Part shown: in pieces, positions 1-6,055 of the stretch
Layout: each line of letters starts with the position of its first letter
Numbering within the stretch: the first letter of the stretch is position 1
Assembly: GCA_945938205.1 (NCBI GenBank)
Contig: CAMEUL010000083.1
Location: forward strand, 1-6,932
Reading direction: 5' to 3'
Source of the DNA: an uncultured Traorella sp.
GTDB taxonomy: Bacteria > Bacillota_I > Bacilli_A > Erysipelotrichales > Erysipelotrichaceae
Length of the DNA: 6,932 nt
The notes under the pieces: model-generated
Database searches by the model: none
Told to the model about the DNA's origin: nothing
Seen by the model: the letters and a program-made list of their open reading frames with translations, nothing else
Position numbers and translations under genes: made by a program

Positions 1-896
1 TTGAAACGTCCTGGAATCGGACGGTAATTTGCATGGATATATCCCAAGATCTCATAACAGTGTCCTACATCCTGACAGATAATACGAATAGCCAGCAAAT
101 CCAGAATTTCATCAAATCGTTTATGCTTGGAAACCATCTTTTTATAAATACTGTAAAGATGCTTGCTTCTTCCAAAAATACGATACTGAATATGATGCTC
201 ATCCAAAAGATTTGAGATTTCTTCAATCATCTTTGAAACTTGTCCGTCTCTTTCAGCTTTCTTCTTTTCGACTAAATGAGCAATCTCAAAATATTTTTCG
301 CGGTTTAGATACATGAAACTCAAATCTTCTAATTCATTCTTAATTTCACTGATACCTAAACGATGCGCAATAGGTGCATAAACCTCTAGGGTTTCTGCAG
401 CAATTTTCATCTGTTTTTCTTCACTCATGAACTGAAGTGTTCTCATATTATGCAAACGGTCGACAAGTTTGATCAGAATCACTCGAACATCTTTAGCCAT
501 TGCTATAAAAATTTTACGATGGTTTTCTGCCTGATATTCCTTTTCATCCTTAAATTTCAGATTCCCTATTTTTGTAACACTTTCTACTAGCATGAAAACT
601 TCTTCACCGAACAATTGTTTGAATTCATCTATATCAACATTACAGTCTTCAATTGTATCGTGTAACAAACCCGCAGCAATGGTCTGAGGACCACTTCTTA
701 ATGCGGCAAGAATATAACCAACATTGAGTACATGTATGACATAGGGTTCACCACTTTTGCGGAACTGTCCCTGATGTTTTTCATTTGCGTATTCATAAGC
801 TTTCTTTATCAGTTCAAGATTTTCCTCTTTCACCATGTATTTCTTGACTTCTTCCATGATGTCATCAAATGATTTATTTGCATTCTTGTTTGGCAT
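1..896 (-). CDS. relA: Bifunctional (p)ppGpp synthetase/hydrolase RelA/SpoT (Rel), N-terminal part; cut by window edge
   Basis: This gene makes and degrades the stringent-response alarmone (p)ppGpp in the cytoplasm. I translated 298 codons by hand from the ATG at 896, which follows GAGGTG with good spacing. The N-terminal HD hydrolase domain (about residues 25-195) keeps the catalytic set expected of a Rel: R46, H55, H79-D80 (LLHDTIEDC), E83-D84, and D146/N150 in LVDRLHNMRT. APIAHRLGISEIKNELEDL (173-191) is a further family signature. The synthetase domain starts at about 230, with GRSKHLYSIYKKM (242-254) and the presumed metal-binding Asp266 in DLLAIRII. The window ends inside PIPGRF, where the RXKD motif of bifunctional enzymes would follow, so that motif, TGS and ACT domains lie outside. 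The intact hydrolase set argues for a bifunctional Rel, not a synthetase-only RelA. It lies 82 bases downstream of apt, a common pairing in Bacillota, but has its own promoter. Confidence 0.96.
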   Translation of the reverse strand, partial: MPNKNANKSFDDIMEEVKKYMVKEENLELIKKAYEYANEKHQGQFRKSGEPYVIHVLNVGYILAALRSGPQTIAAGLLHDTIEDCNVDIDEFKQLFGEEVFMLVESVTKIGNLKFKDEKEYQAENHRKIFIAMAKDVRVILIKLVDRLHNMRTLQFMSEEKQMKIAAETLEVYAPIAHRLGISEIKNELEDLSFMYLNREKYFEIAHLVEKKKAERDGQVSKMIEEISNLLDEHHIQYRIFGRSKHLYSIYKKMVSKHKRFDEILDLLAIRIICQDVGHCYEILGYIHANYRPIPGRF

Positions 897-923
897 ATTC
901 TTCACCTCATTTCTTTTTTTAAA

Positions 924-952
924 ATACTAACTCAAAGTCTTCAATGCGTCAA
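924..952 (-). promoter_or_regulatory. Predicted sigma-A promoter of relA
   Basis: On the minus strand, the -35 is TTGACG (947-952) and the -10 is TAGTAT (924-929), with a 17-base spacer. Transcription would start near 917, giving a leader of about 20 bases before the relA ATG at 896. It lies just beyond the apt terminator, so relA is probably transcribed independently. This is motif matching only. Confidence 0.6.
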
Positions 953-956
953 GCGT

Positions 957-980
957 CTAAAGAAAAAGGCTTACGCCTTT
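957..980 (-). terminator. Intrinsic terminator of apt
   Basis: On the minus strand, AAAGGC (980-975), loop GTAA, then GCCTTT (970-965) form a 6-bp stem. It runs into the T-rich tract TTTTTCTTT. The apt TAA stop sits at the start of the stem. The short stem makes it weaker than the other terminators here, so some read-through into relA is likely. Confidence 0.55.
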
Positions 981-1491
981 AATACTTCATGATTGAGTTG
1001 ACATTTACTCCATTTAACAGATCTCTGCCTTTTAACTCGGTCAGTTCAATCAGGAAAGAACATCCTACAACTTCTCCACCCATTTTTTTAACCAATTGGA
1101 TGGTTGCATCTACAGTTCCGCCTGTAGCAAGAAGATCATCAATAATGACTACTTTGTCTCCTTTTTTAATGGAATCTGCATGCATGTGCAATTCATTACT
1201 TCCATATTCCAGATCATATTTAATAGATACTGTTTCACGAGGAAGTTTATTTGGTTTTCTTACAGGAATAAATCCAATTCCCAAGTCTTTTGCAACTGGG
1301 CAACCAAAAATGAATCCTCTTGATTCAGGACCAACAATGACAGTAGCTCCTACACTCTGTGCAAATTCTTTCATTTGATCGCAAGCTTCTTTGAATGCTT
1401 CACCATTTGCCATCAAAGGTGTAATATCTCGGAATAAAATGCCATCAATCGGAAAGTTTTCTACCGATGCGATATAGTCTTTTAAATTCAT
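979..1491 (-). CDS. apt: Adenine phosphoribosyltransferase
   Basis: Apt converts adenine and PRPP to AMP plus pyrophosphate, the one-step cytosolic salvage of adenine. The 170-residue product is the normal family length. It opens with the typical MNLKDYIASVENFP and FRDITPLM (20-27). It then has VGPESRGFIFG (53-63), the flexible-loop region VRKPNKLPRET (77-87), and the PRPP-binding loop VVIIDDLLATGGT (114-126) with its two acidic residues. The frame is open upstream to an ATG at 1518. I choose 1491 because GGAGG lies ten bases before it, the protein then begins as in other Apt proteins, and the predicted transcription start (about 1512) is downstream of the longer start. It has its own promoter and terminator and lies just upstream of relA. 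Confidence 0.96.
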   Translation of the reverse strand: MNLKDYIASVENFPIDGILFRDITPLMANGEAFKEACDQMKEFAQSVGATVIVGPESRGFIFGCPVAKDLGIGFIPVRKPNKLPRETVSIKYDLEYGSNELHMHADSIKKGDKVVIIDDLLATGGTVDATIQLVKKMGGEVVGCSFLIELTELKGRDLLNGVNVNSIMKY

Positions 1492-1518
1492 ATAGATTGT
1501 GCCTCCAACATCATCCAT

Positions 1519-1547
1519 ATTATATTATTTTTTCATGTTATATTCAA
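1519..1547 (-). promoter_or_regulatory. Predicted sigma-A promoter of apt
   Basis: On the minus strand, the -35 is TTGAAT (1542-1547) and the -10 is a perfect TATAAT (1519-1524), with a 17-base spacer. The -35 begins directly after the T-tract of the upstream hydrolase terminator, so the two units are packed end to end. The predicted start near 1512 excludes the longer apt start at 1518. Confidence 0.7.
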
Positions 1548-1588
1548 TAATAAAAAAGAATCTCATTCATATACAATGAATAAGATTC
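1546..1588 (-). terminator. Strong intrinsic terminator of the NlpC/P60 gene
   Basis: On the minus strand, 1588-1576 and 1570-1558 form a 13-bp stem with a 5-base loop. Its single imperfect pair is a G-U wobble in the minus-strand RNA, whereas the plus-strand RNA would have an A-C mismatch. TTTTTT (1557-1552) and TATT follow. It lies 10 bases past the hydrolase stop. Confidence 0.85.
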
Positions 1589-1598
1589 ATATAAAGAC

Positions 1599-2717
1599 TT
1601 AATTTGAAACTCGAATAAAGACTGGTCCACTACCTACATAAGCAGAGTATACAACGGTATCATATCCATACCAGCCACCATGAATGGCCTGACCATTTCC
1701 TGCATAGATCGCAACATGAGCTAATCCCGAACCCCCATCGGCATAATAAATGATATCACCTGGAAGTGCTTCTGAAGCGCTGACTGTATAACCCAGTGCA
1801 AAGTATTCAGCAGGCCATCCATGAAAATATACACCAGCAGCCGCCAAAGAATTTGAAACTAACGCTGTGCAATCCTGGTGTCTACCAAGTTGACTATAAG
1901 CAGCATTCAGTACAACACTGTTTCCAGCATAACCACTGACATCTGTATTCTTATTGTAGTAGTTTGTTGAAGACTGAGATGTTTCTGTTTTTTCAACAGT
2001 AACAGTAAAGTTTTTGCTGCTTTCATTTCCTGATGCATCTTGGGCTTTCACTGTCAATTGGTATTCTCCAGCTTTTAATCGATTGCCAGATTTTTCAATC
2101 TCACCCTCAATTATCACATTCACATCTGCATCAACATTATCCTCTACCACGAAATAATCACGGATATCAAAACTATCTGTATCCTTGATTGTAACACCAT
2201 CAGCAGTAAACTGGATCAGTGGTGCATCCATATCTTTTATCTGAATGCGAATGTTGTAAACATTGACAACGCCATCAACAATTTCACTATTGTTTTGATC
2301 ATTGTTTGCGTAAATCTTTTGTTCGTTTTTACGTTCATGAGTAAATTTGGTTTCGATCGTTAACTTCACGTCTTTGATGCCCAAACCGCTGTTTGTGTCA
2401 TAATACACAGTAACGATATAATCTTCAAGCTGATAGACTGCTTTTTTTGAGTCTTTCTTTACTTCATTTAATTCAGAAAGCAAATTTACATGATCCTTTA
2501 AAATTGTTTTCGCAATATTTGCGATAGCTCTTGTATCTTTATAACCTACATTGACGGGATCTACATTCAGCAAACTGTTAGTAGGCATAACTATTTCTTC
2601 TGCCTGTAAAACACCTTTTTGAGAAAAAGCCAGCAATGTTACAAGAGATACACTTCCTGTGATTTTTAGAATCGGTTTTAGATTCAGATTACCATTTAAA
2701 TAGTTTTTATGATCCAT
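1599..2717 (-). CDS. Secreted NlpC/P60-family cell-wall hydrolase with an Ig-like domain
   Basis: This is a predicted exported peptidoglycan hydrolase; NlpC/P60 enzymes usually cut gamma-D-Glu-diaminoacid or related stem-peptide bonds. The 372-residue product has a signal peptide (a basic stretch, a hydrophobic core at about 19-33, and VLQA with likely cleavage after A39). A region of unrecognised fold follows (40-160), then an Ig-like domain resembling DUF5011-type repeats (about 163-242, with DAPLIQF, GEYQLTVKAQDASGN and FTVTVE). A Ser/Thr/Asn-rich linker (243-262) leads to the C-terminal catalytic domain (263-372). The catalytic Cys283 is in QDCTALVSNS and is the only cysteine; His334 is in GLAHVAIYAGNG, and His346 in AIHGG is the likely third residue. 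The ATG at 2717 is chosen for its GAGGTG site. A GTG at 2735 lies at or before the predicted transcription start. No anchor or LysM is visible. The exact bond cleaved cannot be read from sequence. Confidence 0.87.
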   Translation of the reverse strand: MDHKNYLNGNLNLKPILKITGSVSLVTLLAFSQKGVLQAEEIVMPTNSLLNVDPVNVGYKDTRAIANIAKTILKDHVNLLSELNEVKKDSKKAVYQLEDYIVTVYYDTNSGLGIKDVKLTIETKFTHERKNEQKIYANNDQNNSEIVDGVVNVYNIRIQIKDMDAPLIQFTADGVTIKDTDSFDIRDYFVVEDNVDADVNVIIEGEIEKSGNRLKAGEYQLTVKAQDASGNESSKNFTVTVEKTETSQSSTNYYNKNTDVSGYAGNSVVLNAAYSQLGRHQDCTALVSNSLAAAGVYFHGWPAEYFALGYTVSASEALPGDIIYYADGGSGLAHVAIYAGNGQAIHGGWYGYDTVVYSAYVGSGPVFIRVSN

Positions 2718-2742
2718 CTCATCACCTCGCATCACGAGAAAT

Positions 2743-2772
2743 ATTATATCACAAGAATTACAGGAATGTCAC
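2743..2772 (-). promoter_or_regulatory. Predicted extended -10 promoter of the NlpC/P60 gene
   Basis: On the minus strand there is an extended -10, TGATATAAT (TATAAT at 2743-2748), and GTGACA (2767-2772) as -35, with an 18-base spacer. Transcription would start near 2736, leaving a leader of about 20 bases to the ATG at 2717. It overlaps a WalR-like direct repeat. Confidence 0.7.
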
Positions 2773-2790
2773 AATTCACAATTTTTCACA
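2749..2790 (-). repeat. Cluster of four TGTGA direct repeats
   Basis: On the minus strand TGTGA occurs with first bases at 2790, 2780, 2773 and 2753, all in the same orientation. The spacings are 10, 7 and 20 bases. The last copy forms part of the extended -10. This is a possible array of regulator half-sites, but the motif is short and AT-rich sequence makes chance copies easy. Confidence 0.3.
2757..2773 (-). promoter_or_regulatory. Candidate WalR (YycF) box over the hydrolase promoter
   Basis: On the minus strand, TGTGAC (2773-2768), five bases, then TGTAAT (2762-2757) match the WalR consensus TGTWAH-N5-TGTWAH, with one mismatch (G at the fourth base of the first half). WalRK controls cell-wall hydrolase genes in Bacillota, which fits the downstream gene. 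The box overlaps the -35, so activation or repression cannot be told from position. No walRK genes are in the window. Confidence 0.35.
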
Positions 2791-2937
2791 CAGTTTTAGT
2801 GTTTGTTATATCATTATTTTTATCTTTTTGATATCTTATATAATATTTTTTCATTCTATTTCTCATTTAAAGTTTCTCACAATAAATTAATTTCTTTGTT
2901 CATCATATATATTACTAAAAAAATCCTTTTTGAAATA

Positions 2938-2966
2938 TAGACAACAAAATTAAAAAGTTCTAAAAT
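2938..2966 (+). promoter_or_regulatory. Predicted sigma-A promoter of lctP
   Basis: The -35 TAGACA (2938-2943) and -10 TAAAAT (2961-2966), each 5/6 to consensus, are 17 bases apart. Transcription would start near 2973, about 19 bases before the ATG. The AT-rich stretch between this and the hydrolase promoter (about 2791-2937) contains no gene or strong motif I can support. A TATAAT at 2839-2844 there lacks a usable -35. Confidence 0.6.
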
Positions 2967-2991
2967 AAAAACGTTATAAGGAGAATGAAAT

Positions 2992-4536
2992 ATGGAAAAT
3001 TTCGGAATGTTTATTCTATCTTTGTTGCCTATTCTATGGCTTGTATTTGCACTGCTTGTATTAAAGATGCAGGCACATTATGCTAGCATTGGAGCTTTTG
3101 TGATTGCTCTTTTGATTGCTTTAACAGTTTTTGGCATGAATGTGAATGATGCCTTTCTTGCAACTCTAGAAGGAATTGCAATGGCTGTTTGGCCAATCGT
3201 TTTAGTCATTATTGCTGCTGTATTTACATATAACCTAACAGTATATTCTAAATCAATGAATATTATTAAAAGCCTGTTAACAAGTGTCAGTGGTGATATA
3301 CGTATTCTGGTGCTTTTGATTGGCTGGTGTTTTGGTGGCTTTTTGGAAGGGATGGCAGGATTTGGTACTGCTATTGCAATTCCGGCAAGCATGTTGGTTG
3401 GACTCGGTCTTAATCCTGTCACAGCCATCATAGCATGTCTTTTAGCAAATGGCACACCTACTCCCTTTGGTTCAATTGGAATTCCAACTGTTACATTGGC
3501 AAATCTTGTAGGTTTGGACGCACAAAATCTGGCATTTGCTTATTCGCTTCAATCTGCGGCATTTATGTTTCTTTGTCCTTACCTGATGGTCATGGTCAGT
3601 GGAAAATCGTTTAAGTCATTAAAAGGCGTCATGGGCATCACTACTATTTCTTCATTATCTTTTGTGCTTCCAGTAATTCTGGTTTCTAAATATGTAGGTG
3701 CTGAATTAAGTGTGGTAGTAGCCAGTGTATCTTCACTTGCATTCACTTTTGGATATGCCTATTTGACAAAATCAAAACATAATACAGAAACAGAATACAA
3801 AGTTGAGGTTCCGGAAAATAATCAAAAAATCACACTTAAGAGTGGTTTAAAAGCGGTTTCTTCTTTCCTTTTGATCTTTGTATTTCTTCTTTTGACAAGC
3901 AAACTGTTTCCTGCAATTCATGAACCTCTGAGTTCTATTAAAACTACAGTTAAGTTTTATGACAATTATACTTTTACCTGGATTAATACACCCGGCATGC
4001 TAATTCTGATTGCAGCTATTATTGGTGGAATCATTCAGGGATGTAAATTGAATGATTTTTTGACTGTTATGAAACAAACCCTGATACAAATGTCAAAAAC
4101 AATCGTGACCATGCTCTCTGTTCTCTGCTGTGCCAAGGTCATGGGATATAGTGGCATGATTTCTGCGATTGCACTTTTCTTTGTTTCTACCCTAGGAAGT
4201 TATTACCCATTGGTTGCTCCTCTTATTGGTTGTATCGGTACGTTTGTCACTGGAAGTGGAACAAGTTCTTCTGTATTGTTTGGTAATGTTCAACTTCAGG
4301 CTGCTGCAGCAATTGAATGTGATCCTGTATGGCTTGTTGCGGCTAATTCACTTGGAGTAGCTGCAGGAAAAATGATTTCACCTCAAAGCATTGCTATTGG
4401 CTGTGCTGCCTGCAATATTAGCGGAAAAGATGGAGAAATTCTTGGAAAGATTGTTAGATATGCTTTTATTTTCTTAATTTTCATGGCACTGGTCATTTAT
4501 TTTGGAGAACCTGTTTACACTCGTCTTTTTGCTTAA
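2992..4536 (+). CDS. lctP: L-lactate permease (LctP family)
   Basis: LctP-family carriers move lactate (and glycolate in some members) across the cytoplasmic membrane with protons. The 514-residue product is close to usual family length and almost wholly hydrophobic, with roughly a dozen membrane segments. Family signatures are FGGFLEGMAGFGTAIAIPA (114-132), NGTPTPFGSIGIPT (153-166), GSGTSSSVLFGNVQ (421-434) and NSLGVAAGKMISPQSIAIG (452-470). A longer hydrophilic loop spans about 259-285. AAGGAG (2978-2983) precedes the ATG by eight bases, and the gene ends in tandem TAA TAA. It is a single-gene unit facing ldh, with a shared terminator. No lutABC or other lactate-oxidation genes are here, so the direction of transport in this organism is open; export of fermentation lactate is as plausible as uptake. 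Confidence 0.95.
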   Translation: MENFGMFILSLLPILWLVFALLVLKMQAHYASIGAFVIALLIALTVFGMNVNDAFLATLEGIAMAVWPIVLVIIAAVFTYNLTVYSKSMNIIKSLLTSVSGDIRILVLLIGWCFGGFLEGMAGFGTAIAIPASMLVGLGLNPVTAIIACLLANGTPTPFGSIGIPTVTLANLVGLDAQNLAFAYSLQSAAFMFLCPYLMVMVSGKSFKSLKGVMGITTISSLSFVLPVILVSKYVGAELSVVVASVSSLAFTFGYAYLTKSKHNTETEYKVEVPENNQKITLKSGLKAVSSFLLIFVFLLLTSKLFPAIHEPLSSIKTTVKFYDNYTFTWINTPGMLILIAAIIGGIIQGCKLNDFLTVMKQTLIQMSKTIVTMLSVLCCAKVMGYSGMISAIALFFVSTLGSYYPLVAPLIGCIGTFVTGSGTSSSVLFGNVQLQAAAAIECDPVWLVAANSLGVAAGKMISPQSIAIGCAACNISGKDGEILGKIVRYAFIFLIFMALVIYFGEPVYTRLFA

Positions 4537-4563
4537 TAAGTTTTGACACAGTCTAAAAGAATC

Positions 4564-4594
4564 AAAAAAAGTGAACGAAGGTTCACTTTTCATT
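4564..4594. terminator. Bidirectional terminator between lctP and ldh
   Basis: AAAAGTGAAC (4567-4576), loop GAAG, then GTTCACTTTT (4581-4590) form a perfect 10-bp stem. On the plus strand it continues as CATTTTATT for lctP. On the minus strand it ends in a seven-T run (4570-4564) for ldh. The ldh stop is only 4 bases from the hairpin. Confidence 0.9.
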
Positions 4595-5557
4595 TTATTC
4601 GTTGATAATTGGATCAATTGTGTCGTGAATCAATCCTAAAAGATTATCACATGATGCATCAAATTTTGCTTGATCTACTTCATTTAATGGCAGGTGCACA
4701 ATTTCTCGAATTCCTTTTTTATTCACAATAGAAGGAACACCAATGTATAAACCGCTCTTACCATACTCATTGTTTTGATAAGCACTAACTGTCATAATAG
4801 CATTTTCATTGTTAAGAATAGCATGAACAAGTCTGTTCAGTGAAAGACCAATTCCATAATAAGTTGCTTTCTTCTTTTCAATGATCTCATAAGCCGCATT
4901 TCTAACATCCTGATAAATCTGTAAGAGATCTGAAAAATCCTTTCCTTGTTCATCTAACAATTCGCGCAAAGATTTACATCCAATATATGCATGCATCCAT
5001 GGAACAAAAGAAGAATCTCCATGTTCTCCCATAATATAAGCATGGACGTTGGTTGAATTGACATCAAAATATTTTGCTACCATAAAACGTAAGCGGGCTG
5101 TATCCAAGAGCGTACCACTTCCAATGACTCTTTCTTTTGGAAGTCCTGTTACTTTTTGTGCGACATAGGTCATAAGATCTACTGGATTGCTGGCAACAAT
5201 AATAATACCTTTAAATCCACTATCTCGAATCTGTTCGCAAATGCTTTTCATTATTCTAGTATTTATCGCTGTCAATTCAAGACGAGTTTGTCCCGGCTTC
5301 TGTGCAGCTCCTGCTGTAATGACAACGATACTTGCATCAGCACAATCACTGTAATCACCTGCATAAATATGCATCTTGCTGGACGAATATGGAAGACCAT
5401 GTGATAAGTCCATAGCTTCTCCAACTGCTTTGTCTTTTGCGACATCCACTAATACAAGCTCATCGATTCCAGGTTGTGATAAAAGTGAATAAGCAAAACT
5501 CATTCCAACAAATCCCGTTCCTACTAATACAACTTTACGATTATCTACTGTTTTCAT
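4595..5557 (-). CDS. ldh: L-lactate dehydrogenase
   Basis: Ldh reduces pyruvate to L-lactate with NADH, regenerating NAD+ in fermentation. The 320-residue product has the full family plan. The Rossmann motif is GTGFVG (13-18), with Asp38 for the NAD ribose. In the mobile loop QKPGQTR, Gln86 (Gln102 in classical numbering) selects pyruvate over oxaloacetate and Arg92 polarises the substrate. Asp152 and Arg155 (DTARLR) and catalytic His179 (GEHGD) are present. Arg157 and His172 correspond to the allosteric Arg173/His188 of FBP-activated bacterial enzymes, so activation by fructose-1,6-bisphosphate is likely (inference). AAGGAG (5570-5565) precedes the ATG by seven bases. It is a single-gene unit, divergent from the 99-residue gene and convergent with lctP. 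Confidence 0.97.
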   Translation of the reverse strand: MKTVDNRKVVLVGTGFVGMSFAYSLLSQPGIDELVLVDVAKDKAVGEAMDLSHGLPYSSSKMHIYAGDYSDCADASIVVITAGAAQKPGQTRLELTAINTRIMKSICEQIRDSGFKGIIIVASNPVDLMTYVAQKVTGLPKERVIGSGTLLDTARLRFMVAKYFDVNSTNVHAYIMGEHGDSSFVPWMHAYIGCKSLRELLDEQGKDFSDLLQIYQDVRNAAYEIIEKKKATYYGIGLSLNRLVHAILNNENAIMTVSAYQNNEYGKSGLYIGVPSIVNKKGIREIVHLPLNEVDQAKFDASCDNLLGLIHDTIDPIINE

Positions 5558-5580
5558 AATTTGTCTCCTTTAACATTTTT

Positions 5581-5610
5581 ATTATACCTTTAATACTTAG
5601 TTTTTTTCAA
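5581..5610 (-). promoter_or_regulatory. Predicted sigma-A promoter of ldh
   Basis: On the minus strand, the -35 is TTGAAA (5605-5610) and the -10 is a perfect TATAAT (5581-5586), with an 18-base spacer. Transcription would start near 5574, with a leader of about 17 bases. I see no Rex-type site (TTGTGA-N6-TCACAA) in the 155-base divergent region. Confidence 0.65.
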
Positions 5611-5623
5611 GAATATTGACTTC

Positions 5624-5639
5624 TAAAATATGTATTTTA
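5624..5639. promoter_or_regulatory. AT-only palindrome between divergent promoters (candidate operator)
   Basis: TAAAATA-TG-TATTTTA is a perfect 7-bp inverted repeat. It sits 13 bases upstream of the ldh -35 and about 20 bases upstream of the -35 of the plus-strand gene. It could bind a regulator, or it could be chance in AT-rich DNA. Confidence 0.25.
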
Positions 5640-5659
5640 TTTTGATATTTCAATGAAAC

Positions 5660-5687
5660 TTGTAAGATTACAGGATTATGATATAAT
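5660..5687 (+). promoter_or_regulatory. Predicted extended -10 promoter of the 99-residue gene
   Basis: The -35 TTGTAA (5660-5665) is followed after 16 bases by TATAAT (5682-5687). A TG one base before the -10 makes it extended (TGATATAAT). The predicted start near 5694 gives a leader of about 19 bases. A small palindrome (5661-5672) covers the -35. Confidence 0.65.
5661..5672. promoter_or_regulatory. Small palindrome TGTAA-GA-TTACA over the -35 (candidate operator)
   Basis: Two 5-bp arms flank a 2-base centre and overlap the -35 of the plus-strand promoter. A protein bound here would be expected to block RNA polymerase. It is short, and no known regulator is assigned. Confidence 0.25.
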
Positions 5688-5712
5688 TAAAGCATAAAGA
5701 AAGGAAATAACG

Positions 5713-6012
5713 ATGGAAAAGTTAACACAAGAGCAATACGCAAGTATTATCAACAGCAAAAAACAGCAGGCACATGATTTGCAATGGCTTTTCATTGAAG
5801 TGAATGCGAAAGACTTCATGGAAGAATGTGAACCAGGTGTAAAAAATCAGACAGTTTGCTGCAAAGCTATGTTGGATGCTCTTTTGGAAGGGGACCGCAT
5901 TCTAGTTTGCCCTAAAACAAAAAACAAATGTGGTAGTGCTTTAACAGTTCGTTACTACACTGATAACCTCAGCCCAGAAAGAGCTAAATATACTTGTGAA
6001 CCTGAATTCTAA
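5713..6012 (+). CDS. Hypothetical protein, 99 residues, six cysteines
   Basis: I do not recognise this family. The gene looks real: an extended -10 promoter, AAAGGA seven bases before the ATG, a TAA stop, and a strong terminator 10 bases further on. The product has no signal peptide or membrane segment and should be a soluble cytosolic protein. Cysteines are at 39, 49, 50, 66, 73 and 95. The N-terminal half looks helical and the middle has KDFMEECEPG and CCKAMLDALLEGDRIL. The C-terminal part (VCPKTKNKCGSALTVRYYTDNLSPERAKYTC, given here only as the span 65-95) has a C-x6-C pair followed by a predicted strand. The cysteines might bind metal, but the spacing matches no zinc-ribbon or ferredoxin pattern I know. 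It is divergent from ldh and transcribed alone. Confidence 0.8.
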   Translation: MEKLTQEQYASIINSKKQQAHDLQWLFIEVNAKDFMEECEPGVKNQTVCCKAMLDALLEGDRILVCPKTKNKCGSALTVRYYTDNLSPERAKYTCEPEF

Positions 6013-6021
6013 TCAGGCAAT

Positions 6022-6055
6022 AAAAAACATGATTTACTTTGAATCATGTTTTTTT
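6022..6055. terminator. Bidirectional terminator of the 99-residue gene and the exonuclease gene
   Basis: Bases 6022-6034 and 6042-6054 form a perfect 13-bp stem with a 7-base loop. It is followed by a seven-T run on the plus strand (6049-6055) and flanked by six T on the minus strand (6027-6022). The TAA that would end the full-length exonuclease lies in the loop region (6036-6034), so its last codons are encoded by one arm of the hairpin. Confidence 0.88.

Noticed and set aside
989..1378. Plus-strand open frames opposite apt (and similar ones opposite relA, lctP and ldh)
   Set aside because: They have no ribosome binding site or recognisable protein features, and lie opposite well-supported genes.
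1492..1518. Longer apt start at 1518, adding nine residues
   Set aside because: The predicted transcription start is near 1512, the GGAGG site lies inside this extension, and Apt proteins begin at MNLKDYI.
2718..2735. GTG start of the NlpC/P60 gene at 2735 and an ATG at 2732
   Set aside because: They fall at or before the predicted transcription start and lack a ribosome binding site; GAGGTG points to the ATG at 2717.
2769..2792. Rex or CRP operator suggested by several TCACA copies
   Set aside because: All copies point the same way. There is no TGTGA-N6-TCACA inverted pair, which those regulators need.
2839..2844. Perfect TATAAT as an alternative lctP promoter
   Set aside because: No acceptable -35 is found 15-19 bases upstream and there is no extended -10; the 2938-2966 promoter fits better.
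2965..2980. CcpA cre-like site around the AACGTT at the lctP transcription start
   Set aside because: Both outer conserved bases of the cre consensus (the G of TG and the C of CA) are missing.
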